IMG/VR virus record: IMGVR_UViG_3300023301_000055
Location: 1-33,215 of that record
DNA from: a virus
Reading direction: 5' to 3' (one strand)
Length of the DNA stretch: 33,215 nucleotides
In this document: in pieces, positions 1 through 5,160 of the stretch
Layout: each line of letters begins with the position of its first letter
Position numbering within the stretch: the stretch's first letter is position 1
Notes under the pieces: model-generated
What the model was told of the DNA's origin: nothing
Databases searched by the model: none
Seen by the model: only the letters and a program-made list of their open reading frames with translations
Position numbers and translations under genes: made by a program

Positions 1-1
1 A

Positions 2-85
2 ATAACTTCTGATGATTCAAATAGATGTATTAATTGTGGTGCTAGGACAGGTCATAAATGCGAAATAAATAATGAAACTAACTAA
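2..85 (+). CDS. 3' end of an unidentified gene with a Cys/His cluster
   Basis: An open frame enters from the left edge and stops at 83-85, giving the last 27 residues of a protein whose start lies outside the window. The visible tail has a Cys-x2-Cys followed by His-x-Cys within 12 residues (CINCGARTGHKC), which looks like a small zinc-binding knuckle. Only the C-terminus is visible, so no function is assigned. The chance that this is an accidental frame is real given its shortness. Confidence 0.4.
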   Translation: MTSDDSNRCINCGARTGHKCEINNETN

Positions 86-152
86 AACAAATGAGGTATT
101 AAGAACCTTTGAAGTAAATGTACAGAAAGTAGTAAAGGATAATAAAATTTAA
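72..152 (+). CDS. possible 26-aa small ORF
   Basis: An ATG overlaps the end of the preceding frame by 14 nt and opens a 26-codon lysine/valine-rich reading frame. No recognisable domain and no clear ribosome binding site are visible. The overlap with the upstream stop would be consistent with translational coupling, but a chance ORF is equally likely. Confidence 0.2.
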   Translation: MKLTKTNEVLRTFEVNVQKVVKDNKI

Positions 153-180
153 AACTAAATTTACGTTTGGGAAATTTTTA

Positions 181-190
181 TATATTTATA
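181..190 (+). promoter_or_regulatory. TATATTTATA late-type promoter box
   Basis: The 10-bp box TATATTTATA lies 34 bp upstream of the ATG at 225. The same box precedes most structural gene units in this window. No Bacteroidota -33 element sits 20 nt upstream: the nearest TTTG, at 166-169, is only 11 nt away. That fits a T4-late-like promoter with no upstream element. Confidence 0.55.
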
Positions 191-224
191 TACACAACAA
201 CTTAATAATCAAATACATATCAGA

Positions 225-545
225 ATGACAAAAAGCACAAAAAGCACAGTTACAAAGGGTGAAATTAGATTTTCAGAAGTAGAAATCCAAAGAATTAACG
301 ATTTGAGAATCGCCGTATCAGGAGTATTCACTCAATTAGGACAAGTTTCAATTGAAAAATTAAGACTCGCAACTGAGTATGGTAAAGCAACCAATGATAT
401 TGAAACTAATAAGGAGTCACTATTAAAAAAACACGCTGAACTTGTAGAGACAGAACAAACTCTATACAAAGAGTTGAATGAAAAATACGGTAATGGTAAT
501 TTTGATCCTGAAACCGGAATCTTTACTCCAACCGAAGAAAGTTAA
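225..545 (+). CDS. small coiled-coil protein, unknown function
   Basis: The 106-aa protein has a basic/polar N-terminus and a long predicted helical stretch (about residues 20-88) rich in Glu, Lys and Leu, consistent with a coiled coil. It ends in a short turn-rich tail with the pattern Y-G-x-G-x-F-D-x-E-T-G. Similar tails occur, from memory, in small conserved proteins of marine T4-like phages, but no function is known to me. It has its own late-type box and is followed by a terminator hairpin, so it forms a single-gene late unit just before the sheath gene. A minor virion or assembly role is an inference from position only. Confidence 0.75.
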   Translation: MTKSTKSTVTKGEIRFSEVEIQRINDLRIAVSGVFTQLGQVSIEKLRLATEYGKATNDIETNKESLLKKHAELVETEQTLYKELNEKYGNGNFDPETGIFTPTEES

Positions 546-577
546 TTATAATTTTCACACAATTTGTATTAAAACAG

Positions 578-605
578 AAAAAAAGTAGTTTATGAAAACT
601 ATTTT
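578..605 (+). terminator. intrinsic terminator after the small coiled-coil gene
   Basis: TAGTTT (586-591) pairs with AAACTA (596-601) around a 4-nt loop. The stem extends outward through a G-T wobble and A-T pairs, with an A tract before and T tract after. It abuts the TATATTTATA box that starts at 605. Confidence 0.5.
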
Positions 606-614
606 ATATTTATA
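605..614 (+). promoter_or_regulatory. TATATTTATA late-type promoter box of the sheath gene
   Basis: A copy of the TATATTTATA box lies 44 bp upstream of the sheath ATG. The leader between them carries a purine-rich AGGAG at 646-650, a recognisable Shine-Dalgarno sequence. Confidence 0.6.
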
Positions 615-658
615 TGTGTAATTTTACACGAAAACATAATTAATTAGGAGTAAATAAA

Positions 659-2941
659 ATGGCAGAAAAGATTGTATCACCTGGTGTATTTACAAAGGAA
701 AATGAAGTATCATTTTTAGCACAAGGGATTGGAAATATTGGGGCGGTAGTAATCGGACCATTCAAAAAAGGACCAGCGTTCTTACCAATTGTTGTAAATA
801 CGCAATCGGAATTTGAAGAAATCTTCGGTACACCCGATGGAACATATTATTCAGGATATACCGTACAAAACTACTTACGAGAAGCTGGAACAGTAACTAT
901 CGTAAAAGTAGGACATGTTGGTGGTTATAAACATGAAACACCATTAGGGATCACAGTAAGTGGTTCTAGTGGAGTTAAATTGATATCATCACTATTATCA
1001 ACTACAACCGCAAATGAATCCGTAGGGTTCTCAACATCAACAATAGAATCAGTTGCATCGGCAAGTGTATTCTCAATTGAAGTAACAGGATCGACCGCAA
1101 TATCAGCATCAGTACTTCCGACCGCAGGAAACGATATCGTAGATGTATTTGGAAGTGGTGTAACTGGAAACAAATCAGTTTATGCATACAACTATTTTGA
1201 AAATGCTGCAACAACCGATACTATTATTAGTGCTGGTGGTTCAGTAGAATTAGTTGAACTGGAAACACAAGATTTCGCATATGATAGCACAATTGCATCA
1301 ACACCGTGGATTCAATCACAACTTATTAGTGGTGAAAGACAACCATTATTCAGATTTCACAGTTTAGGATTTGGTAATGTGTATAATAAAGAATACAAAG
1401 TTGGTATTTCTAATATCAAATTTAACATCTATTCAGACTTTCCATCATTCTCAATTACATTAAGAGATTATGATGATACTGATAAAAGAAAAACGGTAAA
1501 AGAAACATTTAACAATGTAAACTTAAATCCAACATCACCAAATTATCTACCAAAAATTGTTGGTGATATAAATACTACAATTGATGCATCTGGAAAAATT
1601 TCAGAAGTAGGTGATTACCCAAGTCGTTCTAAATATGTAAGAGTAGAAGTGGCAGTTGGTTTTTCTGATACAGCAGTACCATACGCACATGGGGCATATA
1701 CCAATCCGATTTTTGTTGGTGGTGATGAAGCAATTGTACCAGCAGTGATATTCACAACAGGTTCAGCATCAAATACCTTATCAACAAGAACTAAATTTAG
1801 TGGTATTGATTTAGAGACAAATGTTATTAAAATTGATAATAACAACTATTTATCACCAATTCCAAACGGAGCAGAAACTGGATCAAATACTTCATTCAAT
1901 TTGGATACTATATTGAGTTTAGATACACCAAGCGAAGCTGAAACTTCTGCTGATGTAAACAAACGACAATTCATAGTAGCATTTCAAGGTGGATTTGATG
2001 GTGTTTCACCAACAGTTTCAATTGATAAAGGAGTAGCTATGGAAGCTGGCACATCACAAGGATTTGATTTATCATCATCAACTTCAAGTGGTTCAGTAGC
2101 ATATAAACAAGCTATAAACGCAATATCTAACCCAGATGATTATGATATCAATTTAGTTGCAGCACCAGGTATAATTAGAAGATTACACCCAGCAGTATTT
2201 GATACAATCGTGGAAATGGTTGAATCACGAGAAGATGCATTCTTCATCGGTGATGTTACTGCTATAAATGATAGTATTGATTTGGCAGTTGAACAAGGTG
2301 CAGCAGTTGATTCAAATTATGCAGCAACCTATTATCCTTGGGTAAAGGTAATTGATGCAAACACAAATAAACTTACATCAGTACCACCATCAGTATTGAT
2401 GCCAGCAATTTACGCATCAAATGATGCAATCGCAGCAGAATGGTGGGCGCCAGCCGGTTTAAATCGTGGTGGAATTGTAGGGGCAGTTAGTGTTCTTAAC
2501 AGATTAACACACGCAGAACGTGATACGTTGTATGAGGGAAAAATAAATCCAATTGCAACTTTCCCAGGAGAAGGTATCGTGGCATTTGGACAAAAAACTT
2601 TACAAGAGCAACCATCGGCATTAGATAGAATAAATGTTAGAAGATTACTTATTAAAGTTAAAAAATTCATCGCATCAACATCAAGGTACTTAATTTTTGA
2701 ACAAAATACAGCAACAACTCGTAATAAGTTCACGAATACAGTTAATCCATATTTAGAAGGCATACAACAAAGACAAGGTTTGTATACATTTAAAGTAGTA
2801 ATGGATGAAACCAATAACACACCTGATGTAATTGATAGAAACATAATGGCTGGTCAAATATTTTTACAACCAACCAAAACTGCTGAATTTATTATTTTAG
2901 ATTTTTCAATAATGCCAACAGGGGCAGCGTTTACTGGATAA
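659..2941 (+). CDS. gp18: contractile tail sheath protein (T4 gp18-like)
   Basis: This 760-aa protein is the tail sheath subunit that polymerises around the tail tube and contracts during DNA injection. The N-terminus has the family signature: a short strand with PGVFTKENE, then an S-F-x-A-x-G-x-G-x-x-G-A region and a G-P-F-x-K-G-P segment. The C-terminal third has the conserved sheath core, with NPIATFPGEGIVAFGQKTL, a run of R-I-N-V-R-R, and the final N-x-x-D-x-I-D-R-N-x-x-x-G-x-I-x-L-x-P-T segment. The central part is a Ser/Thr/Val-rich variable region, as expected for surface-exposed insertions. T4 gp18 is 659 aa, so this one is somewhat longer. The start is set by the AGGAG ribosome binding site about 10 nt upstream of the ATG. 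A terminator follows directly. Confidence 0.97.
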   Translation: MAEKIVSPGVFTKENEVSFLAQGIGNIGAVVIGPFKKGPAFLPIVVNTQSEFEEIFGTPDGTYYSGYTVQNYLREAGTVTIVKVGHVGGYKHETPLGITVSGSSGVKLISSLLSTTTANESVGFSTSTIESVASASVFSIEVTGSTAISASVLPTAGNDIVDVFGSGVTGNKSVYAYNYFENAATTDTIISAGGSVELVELETQDFAYDSTIASTPWIQSQLISGERQPLFRFHSLGFGNVYNKEYKVGISNIKFNIYSDFPSFSITLRDYDDTDKRKTVKETFNNVNLNPTSPNYLPKIVGDINTTIDASGKISEVGDYPSRSKYVRVEVAVGFSDTAVPYAHGAYTNPIFVGGDEAIVPAVIFTTGSASNTLSTRTKFSGIDLETNVIKIDNNNYLSPIPNGAETGSNTSFNLDTILSLDTPSEAETSADVNKRQFIVAFQGGFDGVSPTVSIDKGVAMEAGTSQGFDLSSSTSSGSVAYKQAINAISNPDDYDINLVAAPGIIRRLHPAVFDTIVEMVESREDAFFIGDVTAINDSIDLAVEQGAAVDSNYAATYYPWVKVIDANTNKLTSVPPSVLMPAIYASNDAIAAEWWAPAGLNRGGIVGAVSVLNRLTHAERDTLYEGKINPIATFPGEGIVAFGQKTLQEQPSALDRINVRRLLIKVKKFIASTSRYLIFEQNTATTRNKFTNTVNPYLEGIQQRQGLYTFKVVMDETNNTPDVIDRNIMAGQIFLQPTKTAEFIILDFSIMPTGAAFTG

Positions 2942-2965
2942 GTAAATATACAAAATAAATTTATT

Positions 2966-2993
2966 AAAACCACTCTACTAGGGTGGTTTTTTT
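2966..2993 (+). terminator. intrinsic terminator after the sheath gene
   Basis: ACCACTC pairs with GGGTGGT (one T-G wobble) around a TACTA loop, flanked by an A run before and seven T after. It is the clearest terminator in the window. Confidence 0.85.
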
Positions 2994-2994
2994 G

Positions 2995-3159
2995 TGTCAA
3001 ATACAATTTGATACGAAAAAAAATCTTTTACATATTTATAGTAGTATAAACGAAGCGGCACTTGATAATAAAATTAGTATCAGTTCAATTTCAGCAGTCT
3101 GTAATCCATCCAGGATAAATAAAACAGCAGCAGGATTTATATGGAAACTTGAAAATTAA
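2995..3159 (+). pseudogene. remnant of a homing endonuclease C-terminus (NUMOD1/IENR1-like repeat)
   Basis: An open frame without an ATG runs from the sheath terminator to the stop at 3157-3159. It translates to a recognisable intron/intein-encoded-nuclease repeat: a strand pair with F-D-x-K-K-N-L-L, then YSSINEAAL, then S-I-S-S-I-S-A-V-C-N, ending TAAGFIWKLEN. This is the NUMOD1/IENR1 pattern (query-like strand, S-I-x-E-A-A helix, S-x-I-S-x-V helix, A-G-G-F-x-W-K end), normally a DNA-binding module at the C-terminus of HNH or GIY-YIG homing endonucleases. The catalytic part is absent. The only upstream start in frame is a GTG inside the terminator stem, so I call it a remnant left by deletion of a former endonuclease gene between sheath and tube. 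Confidence 0.7.
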
Positions 3160-3176
3160 TCAAAAAAATATTTGTT

Positions 3177-3186
3177 TATATTTATA
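3177..3186 (+). promoter_or_regulatory. TATATTTATA late-type promoter box of the tail tube gene
   Basis: An exact copy of the box lies 35 bp upstream of the tube ATG, with an AAAGGA ribosome binding site in between (3209-3214). Confidence 0.6.
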
Positions 3187-3221
3187 GATATAACAATAAT
3201 TAATTAAAAAGGAAAATTATT

Positions 3222-3713
3222 ATGGCAGAGGTGCTAGAGTACAATGACATGTTCTACACGAACTTCGATCCTAAGATGAAAAATAATTTCATCATGGAAA
3301 TTGATGGTATCCCATCATATATGGTGAAAACAGCCGGTAGACCAAATATAACATTTGAGGTGGTTACTTTAGACCACATGAATCTTAAACGTAAATTAAA
3401 AGGTAAAGGTGAGTGGCAAGATGTAACAATTACATTATATGATCCAATCGTTCCAAGTGGTGCACAAGCTGTAATGGAGTGGGTTAGATTATCACACGAA
3501 TCATTAACCGGTAGAGATGGATATGCAGGAATGTATAAAAAAGATATAGATATTTATCTTACAGGTCCTATTGGTGATAAAATTGAACAATGGAAATTAA
3601 AAGGTGCATTTATCAACTCAACCGATTTTGGTGAGGTTGACTGGTCAGCTGGGGCAGATGTAGTAGAAATCAGTTTGACACTTTCTTATGATTTCGCTGT
3701 GCTAGAGTTTTAA
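3222..3713 (+). CDS. gp19: tail tube protein (T4 gp19-like)
   Basis: The 163-aa protein matches the length of T4 gp19 (163 aa) and forms the inner tube of the contractile tail. Features visible are the N-terminal F-D-P-K-M-K-N-N-F, the IDGIPSYMVKTAGRP segment, the KLKGKGEWQDVTITLYDP strand pair, and the C-terminal Y-L-T-G-P-x-G-D-K-I-E-Q-W-K-L-x-G-A-F-I-N followed by the alternating strand V-E-I-S-L-T-L-S-Y-D. This is the beta-sandwich tube fold found across gp19-type proteins. It sits directly after the sheath (with only an endonuclease remnant between), the canonical order. The start is supported by a purine-rich site 8-13 nt upstream. A structured GC-richer segment and terminator follow. 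Confidence 0.95.
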   Translation: MAEVLEYNDMFYTNFDPKMKNNFIMEIDGIPSYMVKTAGRPNITFEVVTLDHMNLKRKLKGKGEWQDVTITLYDPIVPSGAQAVMEWVRLSHESLTGRDGYAGMYKKDIDIYLTGPIGDKIEQWKLKGAFINSTDFGEVDWSAGADVVEISLTLSYDFAVLEF

Positions 3714-3742
3714 TTATAAAAAAATATACATATTTGTAATTG

Positions 3743-3812
3743 TACTTATTGAAGTATAGTTGCAGACACCGACTAAGTGCTACCTTAGTACTACGGCAAA
3801 TTAGCCTTAGGT
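3743..3812 (+). ncRNA. candidate structured RNA segment after the tail tube gene
   Basis: The gap after the tube gene is richer in G+C than other intergenic regions here and folds into consecutive short hairpins. TACTT/AAGTA (3743-3756) has an ATTG loop. ACTAAG/CTTAGT (3772-3789) has a 6-nt loop. GGC/GCC (3795-3806) has an AAATTA loop. The terminator hairpin follows. A second CTTAG at 3806-3810 could compete for pairing with CTAAG at 3773-3777, so two folds are possible. No tRNA cloverleaf or T-loop is present. It may be a 3'-UTR-derived RNA or simply a processed 3' end. Confidence 0.35.
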
Positions 3813-3840
3813 AAGAGGATTCTAACGGATCCTCTTTTTT
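3813..3840 (+). terminator. intrinsic terminator after the tail tube unit
   Basis: A perfect 8-bp stem AAGAGGAT/ATCCTCTT with an 8-nt loop is followed by a T run. Confidence 0.85.
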
Positions 3841-3859
3841 ATGTCTTTTTTATTTTTTA

Positions 3860-3869
3860 TATATTTATA
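3860..3869 (+). promoter_or_regulatory. TATATTTATA late-type promoter box of the gp26-like gene
   Basis: A copy of the box lies 28 bp upstream of the ATG at 3898, immediately after the preceding terminator. Confidence 0.6.
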
Positions 3870-3897
3870 TACACAATAGTAACTAAAATTTTACAAT

Positions 3898-4656
3898 ATG
3901 GCAGAACTAGATTTCCCAACGGAAATAATAACGTTACCATCAGGCGGAAAATGCTACCCTGATGATAATCCATTATCTTCGGGAACAATTGAAATTAAAT
4001 ACATGACTGCAAAGGAGGAAGAAATTCTTACTTCGCAGAATCTTATTAGAAGGGGGGTGGTACTTGATAAGCTATTTGAGTCCATTGTGGTTGACCCTAA
4101 AATAAATATAGATGATATCATACTTGGTGATAAAAACGCAATTATGTTGGCAACTCGTGTATTGGGTTATGGATCTGAATACGCAATTGAAATTGAAAAT
4201 GAACTCGGTGAAAAGGAAAAAATAACAGTTGATTTGACAAAAGTTCAAATTAAAGAAGTTGATATGACTAAAATATCATCTGATAACAAATATACCTTTG
4301 TAACACCAACAGGTAAGAATACCATTGTATTTAAATTATTAACTCACGGTGATGAAATGCGTATAGATGCAGATGTGAAAGCATTAACCCGACTTAATAA
4401 GAATGGTACTTCTCCAGAATTAACTACACGATATCGTCATATGATACTATCTGTAGATGGTAAAGATGATGTAGGTTCAATAACGAGTTTTATACAAAAC
4501 CAATTCAGAACATTAGATACAAAGGCATTTAGAAAACATCTAAAGGAGATACAACCAGATGTTATAATGGAGTATGAATATGAAAATCCATCAAATGGAA
4601 TAGTTGAGGTAAAGCCCATTCCAATGGGCGTGGGGTTTTTTTGGCCTGCCGAGTAA
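3898..4656 (+). CDS. gp26: gp26-like baseplate/tail assembly protein (short product of a frameshifted pair)
   Basis: The 252-aa product matches the T4 gp26-like baseplate family of T4-like phages. Near the N-terminus are T-L-P-S-G-G-K-C-Y-P, then E-I-K-Y-M-T-A-K-E-E-E-I-L-T and D-K-N-A-I-M-L-A-T-R-V-L-G-Y-G, the family's most conserved stretch. It lies between the tail tube and the tape measure, the position where tail-assembly chaperones (lambda G/GT type) are encoded. The zero-frame C-terminus is MGVGFFWPAE, ending at a TAA just after a GGGG-T7-GG run. Directly beyond, the +1 frame stays open for about 70 codons without a usable start, so this is probably the short form of a G/GT-like pair. 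The family assignment is firm; the chaperone role is inferred. Confidence 0.85.
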   Translation: MAELDFPTEIITLPSGGKCYPDDNPLSSGTIEIKYMTAKEEEILTSQNLIRRGVVLDKLFESIVVDPKINIDDIILGDKNAIMLATRVLGYGSEYAIEIENELGEKEKITVDLTKVQIKEVDMTKISSDNKYTFVTPTGKNTIVFKLLTHGDEMRIDADVKALTRLNKNGTSPELTTRYRHMILSVDGKDDVGSITSFIQNQFRTLDTKAFRKHLKEIQPDVIMEYEYENPSNGIVEVKPIPMGVGFFWPAE

Positions 4657-4855
4657 CTATTCAACGATTGTACATGGTCAAATATCTGAAATGTGTTATT
4701 ATGGAAATGGTTATGGGTTTAGTGAAATCTATGCAATGCCAATCCACATACGAAGATTCCATTATAATAAATTGATTGAATATAAAAAGGCAGAGAAAAA
4801 AGAAAACGGTAGTGGTACAAAACCACCAACACCAAAAACAAAAGTGAGGAAATGA
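4640..4855 (+). CDS. +1-frame C-terminal extension of the gp26-like protein (probable programmed frameshift)
   Basis: This frame has no plausible start codon of its own: the first ATG is deep inside conserved-looking sequence. It joins the upstream gene in phase if ribosomes move +1 on the seven-T run at 4636-4642. Zero-frame TTT codons at 4636-4641 re-pair perfectly on TTT one base downstream. The fusion would read G-F-F-G-L-P-S-N-Y-S-T-I-V and be about 318 aa. The extension has aromatic and helical content (S-E-M-C-Y-Y-G-N-G-Y-G-F-S-E-I-Y-A-M-P) and a Lys/Glu-rich tail, as in the T extension of G/GT chaperones that contacts the tape measure. A homopolymer sequencing error (one T too many or two too few) is the main alternative. 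The stop lies inside the terminator stem. Confidence 0.65.
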   Translation, partial: FGLPSNYSTIVHGQISEMCYYGNGYGFSEIYAMPIHIRRFHYNKLIEYKKAEKKENGSGTKPPTPKTKVRK

Positions 4856-4874
4856 TTTTCTTCACTTTTTTTTT
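4841..4874 (+). terminator. intrinsic terminator after the chaperone extension
   Basis: AAAGTGAGGAAA pairs with TTTCTTCACTTT (one G-T wobble) around a short loop, followed by nine T. The stop codon of the +1 frame is in the loop, which supports that frame as the real end of the gene. Confidence 0.8.
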
Positions 4875-4878
4875 ACTC

Positions 4879-4888
4879 TATATTTATA
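4879..4888 (+). promoter_or_regulatory. TATATTTATA late-type promoter box of the tape-measure unit
   Basis: A copy of the box lies 19 bp upstream of the ATG at 4908 and only a few bases after the terminator T run. A CGAGGAATT ribosome binding site lies between. Confidence 0.6.
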
Positions 4889-4907
4889 GGTATAAATACG
4901 AGGAATT

Positions 4908-5159
4908 ATGAAAATAGATGAATCACATAGAAGGGCTTTAAAAGAGGTAGTTCAAAAGCATAAAATAGTCAAGGAAGGGATTGTTGCTAATTTATTTAAA
5001 CGGTTGTTGAAATCAAAACTTGCATCTAGTTCCGATTTAATGCAGGCTATTAACAAAACCGATGCATCTATGGCAAGGTTAAATAAATCAATAGCAAAGG
5101 CAGAAAATAACGGTATGGTTATTCCAGATGAACTAAAGCAATATTTAGGGATAAAGTAA
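4908..5159 (+). CDS. small helical protein preceding the tape measure
   Basis: This 83-aa, Lys-rich, mostly helical protein contains a central S-S-S-D-L-M-Q-A-I-N-K-T-D-A-S-M-A-R segment. I do not recognise a family. It is the first gene of the unit that continues through the tape measure and baseplate genes. Its stop is one base before the tape-measure ATG, which indicates translational coupling. The start is supported by an AGGA site 5-8 nt upstream. A role in tail assembly is inferred from position only. Confidence 0.75.
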   Translation: MKIDESHRRALKEVVQKHKIVKEGIVANLFKRLLKSKLASSSDLMQAINKTDASMARLNKSIAKAENNGMVIPDELKQYLGIK

Positions 5160-5160
5160 A

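Noticed and set aside
2410-2844. 144-codon minus-strand ORF within the sheath gene
   Set aside because: It is antisense to strongly conserved sheath sequence, is rich in residues produced by reverse reading of this codon use, and has no promoter or family resemblance. The same applies to the other minus-strand ORFs.
3031-3040. CATATTTATA as another late promoter
   Set aside because: It falls within the coding sequence of the endonuclease remnant (residues H-I-Y-S) and a better exact box at 3177 serves the tube gene.
2983-3159. GTG-started functional gene for the NUMOD-like segment
   Set aside because: The GTG lies inside the stem of the sheath terminator, has no ribosome binding site, and the ORF lacks a catalytic domain.
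3743-3840. tRNA or tmRNA in the tube-chaperone gap
   Set aside because: No cloverleaf, anticodon arm, T-loop or CCA-compatible acceptor stem can be formed.
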